From Granulicella mallensis (GTDB taxonomy: Bacteria > Acidobacteriota > Terriglobia > Terriglobales > Acidobacteriaceae): 64,000 bases of DNA. The notes under the pieces were generated by a model. That model was given only the letters and a program-made list of their open reading frames with translations, ran no database searches and was not told the DNA's origin. Shown here one piece after another: positions 8,524 to 18,447 of this stretch. The stretch is taken from NCBI RefSeq assembly GCF_014203225.1, contig NZ_JACHIO010000015.1:1-64000 (forward strand), read 5' to 3'. Each line of letters opens with the position of its first letter. The first letter of the stretch is position 1. A program made the position numbers and the translations under genes.

Positions 8524-8922
8524 ATGAACCTTACCGATCCAGTCGCAGACTTCCTCACGCGCATTCGCAACGCACACCGTGCTCGCCACCAGAAGCTCGA
8601 CGCTCCAGCCTCCAAGCTCAAGACTGAGATTGCCCGCATCCTCAAGGAAGAGGGCTACATCGCAAACTACAAGGCCGCCGAAGAAGAAGGCCAGAAGGTT
8701 CTGCGCGTGTACCTGAAGTACGGCCCGAACAACGAGCCGGTGATCCGCGACCTCAAGCGCATCTCGCGTCCCGGCTGCCGCGTGTACCTGGGCAGGGACG
8801 AGATTCGTCGCGTCCAGGGTGGCCTCGGCATCTCGATCATGACTACCCCCAAGGGTGTTATGACCGGACGTCAGGCCCGTCGCGAAGGTGTTGGCGGCGA
8901 AATCCTCGCAGAAGTCTGGTAG
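8524..8922 (+). CDS. rpsH: 30S ribosomal protein S8
   Basis: Encodes 132 residues from ATG 8524 (MNLTDPVADFLTRIRNA), which is the family start; the longer frame from 8380 begins in the spacer and shows no homology. AAAGGAAAACG precedes it. S8 binds the central domain of 16S rRNA and in E. coli represses the spc operon. The ending GGLGISIMTTPKGVMTGRQA is fully conserved. Confidence 0.96.
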   Translation: MNLTDPVADFLTRIRNAHRARHQKLDAPASKLKTEIARILKEEGYIANYKAAEEEGQKVLRVYLKYGPNNEPVIRDLKRISRPGCRVYLGRDEIRRVQGGLGISIMTTPKGVMTGRQARREGVGGEILAEVW

Positions 8923-9070
8923 TTCCCGGGGTAGCGGTGGGCTTTGGCTCACCGCTGCCCGTACAAGTTTGAAAGGGCTTTGGCCCAGGCCCAAGGCGAG
9001 CCATGATCGCCGGCTGCAGTGGAACGAAGCCTAAACTCTTCGCGACTCGCAAGCCATAAAGGATTTTGAA

Positions 9071-9610
9071 ATGTCACGTATCGGCAAGAAGCCCATCACG
9101 CTGCCTAAGGGCGTCAAGTACACAATGCAGAGCAACATCTGTGTTGTCGAGGGTCCCAAGGGCAAAGTTAACGCTTTGATTCCCGACGGCATCACGCTTT
9201 CCGAGAAGGACGGCATTCTTACTGTCGAGCGCCCTGACGATAAGCACGCTGCGGTCCACGGGCTGGCTCGCGCTCTCGTCTTCAACGCTGTTGAGGGTGT
9301 GACGAATGGCTGGAAGAAGGAGCTTGACGTTGTCGGTATCGGTTACCGCGTCGAGATGAAGGGCAAGGATATGGTCGTGTTCACACTCGGCTACTCCCAC
9401 CCCATCGAGTTCCCCTTGCCTACCGGTATCGAAGTTGCCATCGACCCCAAGCAGACCCATGTTACGGTCTCGGGCATCGATCGCCAGAAGGTCGGCCAGA
9501 TTGCCGCGGACATGCGTTCGCTGCGCAAGCCTGATCCTTACAAGAACAAGGGTGTTCGCTACTCCGACGAGAAGCTCAAGAAGAAGGTCGGAAAGACGGG
9601 CGCTAAGTAA
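9071..9610 (+). CDS. rplF: 50S ribosomal protein L6
   Basis: Encodes 179 residues, the family length. L6 lies near the GTPase-associated region and the sarcin-ricin loop. [15 protein letters not shown] and the C-terminal [15 protein letters not shown] block are characteristic. The ATG follows AAAGGATTTTGAA. The downstream spacer to rplR has an inverted GGTTCAG/CTGAACC repeat (about 9629-9661). Confidence 0.97.
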   Translation: MSRIGKKPITLPKGVKYTMQSNICVVEGPKGKVNALIPDGITLSEKDGILTVERPDDKHAAVHGLARALVFNAVEGVTNGWKKELDVVGIGYRVEMKGKDMVVFTLGYSHPIEFPLPTGIEVAIDPKQTHVTVSGIDRQKVGQIAADMRSLRKPDPYKNKGVRYSDEKLKKKVGKTGAK

Positions 9611-9732
9611 TAGGGCGTAGGGTCTAGGGTTCAGAAGGCGATGCTTTCTGGGCCCTGAACCCTGGCCCTGACCTCTCAGCAATTCACCGAACGTCGTCTT
9701 CATTGAGGCGACGCTACTAGGAAGGAAAGATC

Positions 9733-10098
9733 ATGATCAATCTCCGCAAACGCAATGACATTCGCCAGCGCGTGCACTTTCGCATCCGTGCGAAGATCTC
9801 CGGCACCGCCGAGCGTCCCCGTCTCAACGTGTATCGTTCGTTGAACCACATCTACACGCAGCTCATCGACGACGCGACCGGCACCACCATCGTCTCGGCT
9901 TCCACCATCAGCAAGAAGGGTGAGGGCAAGACCGCAGGCGGTAACGTTGAAGCCGCAAAGACTGTCGGCAAGCTGATCGCAGAGCGCGCTCAGGAGAAGG
10001 GCATCAAGAAGGTGGTCTTCGATCGTGGCGGTTACCTGTATCACGGTCGCATCAAGGCGCTGGCCGATGCTGCTCGCGAAGCCGGGCTGGAGTTCTAA
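9733..10098 (+). CDS. rplR: 50S ribosomal protein L18
   Basis: Encodes 121 residues. L18 carries 5S rRNA into the 50S central protuberance. The pattern [32 protein letters not shown] and the [21 protein letters not shown] ending is typical. GAAGGAAAG lies about 6 bases before the ATG. Confidence 0.97.
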   Translation: MINLRKRNDIRQRVHFRIRAKISGTAERPRLNVYRSLNHIYTQLIDDATGTTIVSASTISKKGEGKTAGGNVEAAKTVGKLIAERAQEKGIKKVVFDRGGYLYHGRIKALADAAREAGLEF

Positions 10099-10142
10099 GG
10101 TTTGCTGTCAGGCGCACCGCGCCAGAAGGATTAAGGAAAATA

Positions 10143-10649
10143 ATGGTTACGAAGAAGAGACTCGACGGCAACCGGATGAACCTCAAGGATGAGGTCGTCT
10201 CCATCAACCGCGTCACCAAGGTCGTCAAGGGCGGCAAGAACATGTCGTTTGCGGCGCTGGTCATCGTTGGCGACGCTGCTGAAGGCGTGGTCGGCTACGG
10301 CTCCGGCAAGGCCAAGGAAGTGCCCCAGGCTATCCGCAAGGGCATTGAAGCGGCGAAGAAGAACCTGATCAAGGTCAACCTGACGGAGTACACGATTCCG
10401 CACCAGGTGCTTGGCCACTTCGGTTCGGGTGAAGTTCTATTGAAGCCCGCTCCTGAAGGTACGGGCGTCATCGCCGGCAAGACGGTACGCGCCGTCATGA
10501 CCGCTGCCGGTGTGCAGAACGTGCTGACCAAGAGCCTTGGCTCGGCCAATCCGCACAACGTGATCAAGGCTACCTTCGACGCGCTCACCCAGCTTCGCGA
10601 TCGCGCTGAAGTTGCCGCTCTGCGTGGCAAGTCAGTCGACGAACTTTAA
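10143..10649 (+). CDS. rpsE: 30S ribosomal protein S5
   Basis: Encodes 168 residues. S5 belongs to the decoding-fidelity set (ram mutations) and the mRNA-entry site. The double-stranded-RNA-binding-like N-terminal domain ([19 protein letters not shown]) and the C-terminal [11 protein letters not shown] and [17 protein letters not shown] segments are conserved. AAGGATTAAGGAAA precedes ATG. The spacer after it holds a simple inverted repeat (ATAGAGAGTAGAG region versus CTACACTCTATCC). Confidence 0.97.
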   Translation: MVTKKRLDGNRMNLKDEVVSINRVTKVVKGGKNMSFAALVIVGDAAEGVVGYGSGKAKEVPQAIRKGIEAAKKNLIKVNLTEYTIPHQVLGHFGSGEVLLKPAPEGTGVIAGKTVRAVMTAAGVQNVLTKSLGSANPHNVIKATFDALTQLRDRAEVAALRGKSVDEL

Positions 10650-10748
10650 GAAATGCAGAGGGTAGGGAATAGAGCATAGAGAGTAGAGAAAGATTTGGTC
10701 TACACTCTATCCTCTTCACTCCATCCTCTCCCTCAACGGAGAAGAACA

Positions 10749-10934
10749 ATGGCAGCCGAAAACAAGATTAAACTCCAGTACTTCCGCTCGCAGATCTGCA
10801 CGCCGGTCAAGCACAAGCTCGTCGTCAAGGGCCTGGGCTTCACGCGCCTGAATCAGATTGTCGAACGCGAAGATACACCGTCGATCCGCGGTATGGTGAA
10901 TAAGATTCCTCACCTCGTCCGTATCGTCGACTAG
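10749..10934 (+). CDS. rpmD: 50S ribosomal protein L30
   Basis: Encodes 61 residues from ATG 10749, preceded by ACGGAGAAGAA; the longer frame from 10695 runs through spacer repeat sequence. L30 is a small 50S protein absent from some lineages. KIKLQYFRSQICTPVKHK, GLGFTRLNQ and the ending GMVNKIPHLVRIVD match the family. Confidence 0.95.
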   Translation: MAAENKIKLQYFRSQICTPVKHKLVVKGLGFTRLNQIVEREDTPSIRGMVNKIPHLVRIVD

Positions 10935-10953
10935 TGAAATGTTCTCAGTGGTT

Positions 10954-10994
10954 GGTTCTCAGTTGTCAGTGAGAATGCAAAGAAGCTGAGAACC
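10954..10994 (+). repeat. Inverted repeat in the rpmD-rplO spacer
   Basis: GGTTCTCAG (10954-10962) and CTGAGAACC (10986-10994) are exact reverse complements. The flanking words AGTTGTCAGTGAG and GGAACGGAGAACTGACATC are near-copies of those in the 2481-2540 and 7387-7443 spacers. Confidence 0.65.
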
Positions 10995-11062
10995 GGGAAC
11001 GGAGAACTGACATCTCCGCAACAGATGCGAGTCGGCTACCAGCCGGCGTTAGCGAGGAAATC

Positions 11063-11527
11063 ATGGCACTTAATCTCAGCAATCTCAAAGCGCCCAAAAA
11101 GGCGAATGAAAACAAGAAGCGCGTTGGCCGCGGTATGGGTTCGGGTATGGGTAAGACCTCGACCCGCGGTCACAAGGGTCAGGGTTCGCGTTCGGGCTCC
11201 AGCCTGATGCGCGGTTTTGAAGGCGGCCAGATGCCGCTGCACCGCCGCCTGCCGAAGCGTGGCTTTACCAACATCTTCCGCGTCGAATACGCCGTCCTCG
11301 GCCTCGACCGCATCGCCGAGCTGAACGAGAGCGAACTCACCCTCGAGAAGCTCACCGAGCATGGGATTCTGAAGAAGCGCAACGGCCTGGTGAAGGTCCT
11401 CGCGAACGGCGAGCTGAAGTCGGCTGTCACGGTGCATGCGCACAAGTTCTCGAAGGCTGCCTTGAAGGCTATCGAGGCTGCCGGCGGTAAGGCTATCGTT
11501 GTTGGCGAACCTGTTTCCGCTGCCTAA
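11063..11527 (+). CDS. rplO: 50S ribosomal protein L15
   Basis: Encodes 154 residues. L15 is a late 50S assembly protein with a long glycine-rich extended N-terminus, seen here as KRVGRGMGSGMGKTSTRGHKGQ, followed by RGFEGGQMPLHRRLPKRGF. GCGAGGAAATC lies before ATG. It is the last ribosomal-protein gene before secY. A 9-bp GGCCGGGGC stem-loop follows the stop closely. Confidence 0.97.
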   Translation: MALNLSNLKAPKKANENKKRVGRGMGSGMGKTSTRGHKGQGSRSGSSLMRGFEGGQMPLHRRLPKRGFTNIFRVEYAVLGLDRIAELNESELTLEKLTEHGILKKRNGLVKVLANGELKSAVTVHAHKFSKAALKAIEAAGGKAIVVGEPVSAA

Positions 11528-11536
11528 TGGTTCATG

Positions 11537-11558
11537 GGCCGGGGCATGAGCCCCGGCC
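11537..11558 (+). repeat. GC-rich stem-loop between rplO and secY
   Basis: GGCCGGGGC, loop ATGA, GCCCCGGCC, followed by TTGTTATGTG. The 9-bp stem with a short T-rich run could partly attenuate transcription between the ribosomal genes and secY. It also resembles the dispersed four-base-loop stem-loops seen elsewhere. Confidence 0.45.
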
Positions 11559-11692
11559 TTGTTATGTGAACGCGAATTTCCGCGTAGAATGTTTCTCAAG
11601 AACCCCAGCAGAGATCGGTTCCGCTGAAACAGTGTGCGGTACTCTGCCTGAAGCTTCGAAATCCGAAATTCGGTTTAAGGCCTTCTTCCACG

Positions 11693-13102
11693 ATGCTCGA
11701 GAAATTCCTCAACATCTTCCGTATCCGCGACCTGCGCAATCGCATTGGCTTTACGCTCGGGATGCTCGCGATCTACCGCCTGGGTGGACATATTCCTACG
11801 CCCGGCATCAACGCCGACATGGTCGCGCAGTTCTTCAATCAGAACTCCGGCTCGGCTCTGGGACTGCTCGATCTGTTCAATGGCGGCAACCTGCGCAAGG
11901 CAACAATCTTCGCGCTGGGCATCATGCCTTACATTACGGCGTCGATCATCTTCCAGTTGCTTACGGTTATCTATGAGCCGTTGGCGAAGCTGCAGAAGGA
12001 AGGCGAGCTTGGCCGCCGCAAGATCACCCAGTGGACGCGCTACGTCACGGTGGTTCTGGCGGTTGTGCAGAGCTTCTTCATCGCTCTTACTTTGACCAGC
12101 ACGCAGGCCGGCCAGTCGATGGTCAACGTCAGCCGTGCTCAGTTCATTCCACTGTGCGTTATCACTCTGACCTGCGGCACCGCCTTTATCATGTGGCTGG
12201 GTGAGCAGATCACAGAGCGTGGCATTGGCAATGGTATGTCGCTGCTGATCTTCACGGGTATCGTCGTCGGCTTGCCACGCGGTGTGGAGGACCTCTACGA
12301 GAAGGCCCATACAGCTGTCTGGGGTGGTTTTACTCCCATTGCGGTTGGGATGATTATCGCGTTGATGATCGCTGTTGTGGCCTTCATTGTTTATGTAGAA
12401 CGCTCTGAGCGCCGTATTCCGATTCAGTCAGCCAAGCGTATGGTCGGTCGCCGCATGGCTGCACCGGATTCCAGCTTTCTGCCGCTCAAGGTGAACTCCG
12501 GTGGCGTGATGCCGGTCATCTTCGCCAGCTCAATTCTGTCATTCCCGCTCTTGTTGCAGGGTGTCAATGTCTTCGGCGTTCCTCTCCGCGATAGCAAATA
12601 CCTGGGGCCCGTCTTCCGGAACCTCGCGCCCTCTGAACCCTGGTATGAACTCATCTCGATTGCGGCGATCATCTTCTTCGCGTACTTCTACATCTCGATC
12701 ATCTTCCGTCCGGACGATATCGCGGACAATATGCGCAAGTACGGCAGCTTTATTCCCGGCATCCGTCCAGGCAAGCGCACCTCCGATTTCATCAACGATG
12801 TGCTGACGCGCATCACACTGGTTGGAGCGATCTATCTCAGTATTATTTGGATCATTCCGACGATGCTGGTCAGCGGTATCCACTTCAACCATCTGTGGCT
12901 CGTTGGCAAGTTCTTCGATACCCTTCCAACGTGGACTACCAATGGCCTTGGCCTTAACTTCTACTTCGGCGGCACATCGTTGCTGATCGTTGTGGGTGTT
13001 GCCATGGATACGGTGCAGCAGATCGAATCGCAACTGATCATGCGCCACTACGAAGGCTTTACGCCCAAGTCCGGGCGTATTCGTGGCCGCCGTAGCTGGT
13101 AG
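11693..13102 (+). CDS. secY: Preprotein translocase subunit SecY
   Basis: Encodes 469 residues, somewhat longer than the 443 of E. coli. SecY is the ten-helix channel of the Sec translocon. Signatures include the N-terminal RIRDLRNRIGFTLGMLAIYRLGGHIPTPG, the plug-region GGNLRKATIFALGIMPYITASI, QWTRYVTVV, the cytoplasmic loop with RRIPIQSAKRMVG, and PGIRPGKRT. Lies in the usual place after rplO. No strong Shine-Dalgarno sequence is visible before the ATG (only AAGG about 13 bases up), unlike the upstream ribosomal genes. Confidence 0.97.
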   Translation: MLEKFLNIFRIRDLRNRIGFTLGMLAIYRLGGHIPTPGINADMVAQFFNQNSGSALGLLDLFNGGNLRKATIFALGIMPYITASIIFQLLTVIYEPLAKLQKEGELGRRKITQWTRYVTVVLAVVQSFFIALTLTSTQAGQSMVNVSRAQFIPLCVITLTCGTAFIMWLGEQITERGIGNGMSLLIFTGIVVGLPRGVEDLYEKAHTAVWGGFTPIAVGMIIALMIAVVAFIVYVERSERRIPIQSAKRMVGRRMAAPDSSFLPLKVNSGGVMPVIFASSILSFPLLLQGVNVFGVPLRDSKYLGPVFRNLAPSEPWYELISIAAIIFFAYFYISIIFRPDDIADNMRKYGSFIPGIRPGKRTSDFINDVLTRITLVGAIYLSIIWIIPTMLVSGIHFNHLWLVGKFFDTLPTWTTNGLGLNFYFGGTSLLIVVGVAMDTVQQIESQLIMRHYEGFTPKSGRIRGRRSW

Positions 13103-13239
13103 TTTCAAACTCGTTTGACGCAGGAACCCACGTCTGCAGGTCTGGGCGTGGGTTCTTACGTTGTTCGTTCATCCTTTGTGATTCTTCAAGGTAGAACGAT
13201 GAACCTCTTCACCCTTGTTCTTCATCAAAGCTGAGTCCT

Positions 13240-13947
13240 ATGTCTAAACCCCTTCCCAACGCGAGCGATTTCCTTCCCGGCCCTGTACTGTTGCTCGGGG
13301 CACCCGGAGTGGGCAAAGGCACACAGGCCAAACGTTTGATGGATGAGTTCAACATCCCTCAGATCTCTACCGGCGATCTGCTGCGTGAGCATCGGCGCAA
13401 TCACACGCCGCTTGGCATGCTGGCCGATGAGCTGATGAGCCAGGGTAAGCTGGTTCCTGACGATCTCGTCAACCAGATGGTGGCGGTCCGTTTTCAGGAT
13501 CCTGATACCCAGCACGGCTACATCCTGGATGGCTTTCCGCGCACGCTCAACCAGGCGGAGTGGCTCGACGGTCAACTTGTTGCCTACCTGCTGCCGGTCG
13601 TTGCGGTCAATATTGTTGTCGACGAAAAGGTCCTGCTGGAGCGCATTACCGGGCGGCGTATCTCTCCCGCCGGGCGCATCTACAACATCTACACCACTCC
13701 GCCCAAGGTTGAAGGCATCTGTGATGTCGATGGCAGCAAGCTCGAACAGCGCGCTGACGATACGGAAGAGGTCTTTCATGAGCGCATGAAGACCTTCCGG
13801 GTCAAGACGGCGGCTGTCATCGAATACTATCGTTCACACGGAAATCGCTTTGCCGAGGTCGATGGGGATCGTCCTGTTGATGAGGTGACAAAAGGCATCC
13901 GTGCCGCGCTTCTGAAGCTTCGGCATCATCCGGAAAACGGAGAATAA
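13240..13947 (+). CDS. adk: Adenylate kinase
   Basis: Encodes 235 residues. Interconverts ATP + AMP and 2 ADP in the cytoplasm. The P-loop GAPGVGKGTQ is at residues 20-29, with the AMP-binding region ISTGDLLR and DGFPRTLNQAEW. The LID region (RRISPAGRIYNIYTTPPKVEG onward) keeps the long form but lacks the four cysteines of zinc-binding adenylate kinases. About 14 extra residues precede the P-loop strand. Weak ribosome-binding site (GCTGAG). Sits between secY and map as in many bacteria. Confidence 0.95.
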   Translation: MSKPLPNASDFLPGPVLLLGAPGVGKGTQAKRLMDEFNIPQISTGDLLREHRRNHTPLGMLADELMSQGKLVPDDLVNQMVAVRFQDPDTQHGYILDGFPRTLNQAEWLDGQLVAYLLPVVAVNIVVDEKVLLERITGRRISPAGRIYNIYTTPPKVEGICDVDGSKLEQRADDTEEVFHERMKTFRVKTAAVIEYYRSHGNRFAEVDGDRPVDEVTKGIRAALLKLRHHPENGE

Positions 13948-14015
13948 AGTTTGAAAGAGGAGAGCTCTTATGCTCCCTCTCTGCGTACGGCTTTCAACGT
14001 TCCACCCCTGAATTT

Positions 14016-14765
14016 ATGGCTATTCTCATCAAATCCGCTGCCGAGATCGAAAAGATGCGCATCTCCGGCATTGCCCTGCGCAAGGTGCACGAGGCTGTGA
14101 AGTCTGTAGTTCGCGCCGGTGTGACCACCATGGACCTGGAACGCGCGGCTGAAGCCAAGGTCGCAGAGCTTGGAGCGAAGGCTGCCTTCAAGGGATACCA
14201 CGGGTATCCGGCGGTACTTTGCACCTCGGTGAACGAAGAGGTCATCCACGGCATTCCCAGCGAGCGGCGTACACTGCGCGAGGGAGATGTTGTCTCCGTG
14301 GATTGCGGCGTCATCGTCGATGGCTATTACTCTGACTGTGCTGTGACCTATCCGGTCGGCAAGCTCAGCCCTGCGGTTGCCAAGCTGCTGCGCGTTACCG
14401 AGGCCTCGCTCTATGCGGCCATCGACAAGGCTGTTGTTGGCGGCCGTCTCTTTGACATCTCCCACGCGGTACAGAGCATGTGCGAAAAAGAAGGCTACGG
14501 CATTGTGCGCGAGTTTGTCGGGCACGGTATCGGCAAGTCCATGCACGAAGACCCGCAGGTTCCTAACTTCGGAGACCCCGGCAAGGGGCCTCGCCTGAAG
14601 GCCGGCATGGTGTTGGCGATCGAGCCGATGATCAATGCTGGCACGGCAGAGGTAAAGGTGCTTGAGGATGGCTGGACCGCTATCACAACCGATGGCAGTG
14701 TCAGCGCCCACTTCGAGCATACGGTTGCCATTACCAACGATGGCCCGGTTATCCTGACGCTTTAA
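14016..14765 (+). CDS. map: Methionine aminopeptidase, type I
   Basis: Encodes 249 residues. Removes the N-terminal methionine from nascent proteins with two metal ions. All five metal ligands are visible: Asp96, Asp107, His170, Glu203 and Glu234; His78 (VIHGIP) is the substrate-contacting histidine. No N-terminal zinc-finger extension. The gene has no clear Shine-Dalgarno sequence before ATG 14016. It ends the cluster: a strong terminator follows 39 bases later, and infA and rpmJ, which commonly come next, are missing. Confidence 0.96.
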   Translation: MAILIKSAAEIEKMRISGIALRKVHEAVKSVVRAGVTTMDLERAAEAKVAELGAKAAFKGYHGYPAVLCTSVNEEVIHGIPSERRTLREGDVVSVDCGVIVDGYYSDCAVTYPVGKLSPAVAKLLRVTEASLYAAIDKAVVGGRLFDISHAVQSMCEKEGYGIVREFVGHGIGKSMHEDPQVPNFGDPGKGPRLKAGMVLAIEPMINAGTAEVKVLEDGWTAITTDGSVSAHFEHTVAITNDGPVILTL

Positions 14766-14803
14766 TTCCTCGACTACGCAATTTGTCTTTGCATTTGTGA
14801 TTG

Positions 14804-14844
14804 CAGCTAAGGGCCCCTGTAGAACAGGGGCCCTTAGCTGTTTT
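14804..14844 (+). terminator. Intrinsic terminator after map
   Basis: A perfect 17-bp stem (14804-14820 with 14824-14840), three-base loop AGA, then TTTT. Only the + strand side has a T-run, so it ends the S10-spc-secY-adk-map transcript. PckG converges from the other side. Confidence 0.9.
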
Positions 14845-14924
14845 GATTCGATTAGGCCCGAGATTTTTGCTAGGTGCGTAGTCGAAGGATGACGCTTCTG
14901 ATGAATATGTAAGAAAGCAGGGCA

Positions 14925-16763
14925 CTACAACCTGCAGATCAAAAGTTCGCGCTCGTAGATCATCTCCGGTGGTAGATGGTCATGCAGAGCGAGGAACAGT
15001 TCTTCGTGTCCCATCACCTCGTGCCGCCAGGCTGCACGGTCTACCTTTTGCAACTCGTCGAATCGATCGCGAGGCATGTCCAGGCCGTTCCAGTTCATGT
15101 CTTCGTAGTGCGGTGTCCAGCCGATGGAGGTCTCCTTGCCCTGGGCACGGCCGCGTACGCGATCGACGATCCACTTGAGGACGCGCATGTTTTCGCTGAA
15201 GCCGGGCCACAGGAACTTACCGCTCTCGTCCTTGCGGAACCAGTTGACGTGGAAGACGCGCGGCGTGACGGAGAGCTCGCGCTGCATCTTGAGCCAGTGC
15301 CGGAAGTAATCACCCATGTGATAGCCGCAGAAGGGAAGCATCGCCATTGGGTCGCGGCGCACCTTGCCCAGCGCGCCTCCAGCGGCCGCAGTGGTCTCAG
15401 AGCCCATCGTCGCACCGAGATAGACGCCTGATGACCAGTTGAAGGCCTGGAAGACCAGTGGGATGGTCGTGGCACGGCGGCCGCCGAAGAGAAAGGCCGA
15501 GATGGGAACGCCGTCGGGCGACTCCCAGGCGGCCAGGTCGATGCTTGGGCACTGCACGGCGGGTGCGGTGAAGCGGCCGTTCGGATGTGCGGCAGGTTTG
15601 CCCGTCTCGCGGCCAATCTCCGGCGTCCAGAGCTCGCCACGCCAGTCGAGGCACTCGGCGGGCGGCTCGTCGGTCATGCCCTCCCACCAGACGCCGCCTT
15701 CCGGCGTCAGCGCGACGTTGGTAAAGATCGTATTGCGGCTGAGTGTCGCCATGGCATTGGGATTGGTCTTGCCGCTGGTGCCGGGAGCTACGCCGAAGAA
15801 GCCTGCCTCTGGGTTGATGGCACGGAGCTGGCCTGTGGCGTCCGGCTTGATCCACGCGATGTCGTCGCCGACGGTCCAAACCTTCCAGCCGTCGAAGCCT
15901 TCGGGAGGAATCATCATCGCGAAGTTGGTCTTGCCGCAGGCGGAGGGGAACGCCGCGGCTACGTAGGTCTTTTCTCCCTGGGGAGATTCCACTCCGAGGA
16001 TGAGCATGTGTTCCGCCATCCAGCCTTCATCACGAGCGATGTTGGAGGCGATGCGCAAGGCAAAGCACTTCTTGCCTAACAGGGCATTGCCGCCGTAGCC
16101 CGAGCCGTAGCTCCAGATCTCGCGCGTCTCCGGGAAGTGAACGATGTACTTGGTGTCGTTCTGCGGCCAGGACACGTCCTGCTGACCGGGCGTCAGCGGA
16201 GCGCCGACGGTGTGCATGCAGGGGACGACGCGCTTCACATCCTTATCGATCTCGGCAAATACCGGAGCACCGATCCTGGCCATGATGCGCATGTTCACCA
16301 CGGCATAGGCAGAGTCCGTGAGCTGCACCCCGATCTGTGACATCGGCGAGCCGATGGGCCCCATCGAATAGGGCAGAACGTACATGGTTCTGCCGCGCAT
16401 CGCTCCGCGAAACAGCTGCTTCAGCTTCTTGCGCATGACGAACGGATCTTCCCAGTTGTTCGTCGGCCCGGCGTTGTCCTTCGACAGCGAGCAGATGAAC
16501 GTACGGTCCTCCACGCGCGCGACATCGTTCGGAGAGGAGCGAGCGTAGTAGCATCCGGGCCACAGCTCCTGGTTCAGCTTGATAAAGGTTCCTGCGTCGA
16601 CGAGCTGACGGCAGAGATACTCATTCTCTTCCGCGGAGCCGTCGATCCAATGGATCGCTGCCGGCTGCGTGAGTTCGGCCATCTTTTCGACCCAGCGGAT
16701 CAGGTGTTTGTTGGTAGTCAGAATACGAGTTGAAGCCAAAGGGCTTTTTGTTGCCGCAGACAT
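14925..16763 (-). CDS. pckG: Phosphoenolpyruvate carboxykinase (GTP)
   Basis: Encodes 612 residues from ATG 16763; a GTG at 16775 is in frame, but GGAGG sits 6 bases before the ATG. Converts oxaloacetate + GTP to phosphoenolpyruvate, the entry to gluconeogenesis. The size and the motif FPSACGKTN (Cys276 and Lys278 in the P-loop) with VGDDIAW identify the GTP-dependent class rather than the ATP-dependent one (about 540 residues, different motif). [19 protein letters not shown] is also typical. Single transcription unit, convergent with map and divergent from ndh. Confidence 0.96.
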   Translation of the reverse strand: MSAATKSPLASTRILTTNKHLIRWVEKMAELTQPAAIHWIDGSAEENEYLCRQLVDAGTFIKLNQELWPGCYYARSSPNDVARVEDRTFICSLSKDNAGPTNNWEDPFVMRKKLKQLFRGAMRGRTMYVLPYSMGPIGSPMSQIGVQLTDSAYAVVNMRIMARIGAPVFAEIDKDVKRVVPCMHTVGAPLTPGQQDVSWPQNDTKYIVHFPETREIWSYGSGYGGNALLGKKCFALRIASNIARDEGWMAEHMLILGVESPQGEKTYVAAAFPSACGKTNFAMMIPPEGFDGWKVWTVGDDIAWIKPDATGQLRAINPEAGFFGVAPGTSGKTNPNAMATLSRNTIFTNVALTPEGGVWWEGMTDEPPAECLDWRGELWTPEIGRETGKPAAHPNGRFTAPAVQCPSIDLAAWESPDGVPISAFLFGGRRATTIPLVFQAFNWSSGVYLGATMGSETTAAAGGALGKVRRDPMAMLPFCGYHMGDYFRHWLKMQRELSVTPRVFHVNWFRKDESGKFLWPGFSENMRVLKWIVDRVRGRAQGKETSIGWTPHYEDMNWNGLDMPRDRFDELQKVDRAAWRHEVMGHEELFLALHDHLPPEMIYERELLICRL

Positions 16764-17023
16764 GGTTTCCTCCACCCTCGGAAGGGATGCAAAAACACTA
16801 GAGCAGCCAGGGTACGCCTGTCGTCAAGACACCCCGGAAATGTCTCAAGAAAAAGCAAAAACGAGCGGTTATCGAAGAGAGGGACGCCTGGCAGGGGCTT
16901 TTGGAGCTGAGAGCCCCACCGTTTGAGGAGGACTGGAGCCAGCTTTCCAGCATGTTGTGCGACAGAGGGGGCTGGTGCAGCATCGTAAGCTAGAGACAGA
17001 TTACGAAGGAGAGGGAGACGGCG

Positions 17024-18403
17024 ATGGCAGAGCAGGGTACAAGCAGACGACCGCGGGTCGTTATCGTGGGTGCAGGCTTTGGCGGCATCAATGCGGCAGC
17101 GGGCCTGGCGAAGCTGCCGGTGGATGTCACCGTCGTCGACCGCAAGAATCACCATACGTTCCAGCCCTTGCTCTACCAGGTGGCATTGGCTGTGCTCTCT
17201 CCGGGGGACATTGCTCAACCTATCCGCAGCATCCTGCGCGAGAACACCAATACCGAAGTCATCATGGATGAGGTTACGGGCTTTGATACGGTGGAACGCC
17301 ACATCATGCTGAAGAGCGGTGCGGTGCTGATCTACGACTACCTCATCCTGGCCACCGGCTCTACGCACAGCTACTTCGGCAAAGACGAGTGGGCGAAGCT
17401 GGCCCCGGGGCTCAAGACGATCGAAGATGCTACGGAGATCCGCCGTCGCGTGCTGCTGGCGTTTGAACTGGCTGAGCGCCAGAAGCTCGAGAGTGGATCG
17501 CATCCGCCGTTGAACTTCGTGATCGTCGGAGGCGGGCCCACCGGGGTGGAGCTCGCGGGGTCCATCTCCGATATCGCCAAGCTTTACATGACGAAGGATT
17601 TTCGCCATATCGATCCGGGTACGGCGCAGGTGCTGATCCTGGAGGGCTCACCGAACATTCTTGGCGCCTACCCTGAAGACCTGCAGAAGAAGGCCGTGGA
17701 GCAGCTCAACGCGCTCGGCGTGCGTGTACGAACCGGCGCGCACGTCTCCGATATTCAGCCCGGATACGTCATGGTTGGCGACGAACGGGTAGAGAGCGTC
17801 TGCACTCTATGGGCGGCAGGGGTGCAGGCTTCGCCGCTGGGAAAGATACTAGGAGTTGAAACGGACAGACGAGGCAGCGTTATGGTCGATGACCATCTGC
17901 ATCCTGCCGGACATCCTGAGATCTTTGTCCTCGGCGACCTTGCGCACTTTGAGCAGGACGGCAAGCAGGTTCCGGGTGTTGCGCAGCCTGCCATGCAGAT
18001 GGGCGCTTATGCGGCCAAACGCATCGGCCTGCTTCTTAAAGGCAAAGGCGACACGCAAAAGCCCTTCCGTTATTTCGACAAGGGAGATATGGCGACGATC
18101 GGCCGCAAGGCTGCGGTAGCCCGTATTGTGTGGCCGTTCCATGCGCACTGGAGCGGCTTTATGGCCTGGCTTACGTGGCTGGTCGTGCACATCTTCTTTC
18201 TTATCGGATTCCGCAACCGTCTCTCCGTCTTTCGCCAGTGGGCTTATACCTATGTGCAGTTTCAGGATGGTGTACGCCTGATCGTCGGTTCGCAGGAGCT
18301 GCCGGGTTGGGACAAGCTTGCAGCGTCCGTAGGCCCGATTACGAGCGGCGATCCGCAGCCTGAGACCCAGAGAGCCGATAGTTCTACAACTACGGTGGTT
18401 TAG
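17024..18403 (+). CDS. ndh: Type II NADH dehydrogenase (NDH-2)
   Basis: Encodes 459 residues. Non-proton-pumping NADH:quinone oxidoreductase on the inner face of the membrane. Two Rossmann motifs: FAD site GAGFGG at residues 16-21 and NADH site GGGPTG at 169-174. HHTFQPLLYQVALAVLSPGDIA is characteristic of the family, as is the FAD-contacting VLGDLAH region. A hydrophobic stretch near residues 375-400 probably anchors the C-terminus to the membrane. AAGGAGAGGG precedes the ATG. Could also be named a generic NAD(P)/FAD oxidoreductase. Confidence 0.9.
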   Translation: MAEQGTSRRPRVVIVGAGFGGINAAAGLAKLPVDVTVVDRKNHHTFQPLLYQVALAVLSPGDIAQPIRSILRENTNTEVIMDEVTGFDTVERHIMLKSGAVLIYDYLILATGSTHSYFGKDEWAKLAPGLKTIEDATEIRRRVLLAFELAERQKLESGSHPPLNFVIVGGGPTGVELAGSISDIAKLYMTKDFRHIDPGTAQVLILEGSPNILGAYPEDLQKKAVEQLNALGVRVRTGAHVSDIQPGYVMVGDERVESVCTLWAAGVQASPLGKILGVETDRRGSVMVDDHLHPAGHPEIFVLGDLAHFEQDGKQVPGVAQPAMQMGAYAAKRIGLLLKGKGDTQKPFRYFDKGDMATIGRKAAVARIVWPFHAHWSGFMAWLTWLVVHIFFLIGFRNRLSVFRQWAYTYVQFQDGVRLIVGSQELPGWDKLAASVGPITSGDPQPETQRADSSTTTVV

Positions 18404-18447
18404 AACATTTCCTCATAGTGTGGTGCAGGAATGAACCATCACAGAAA

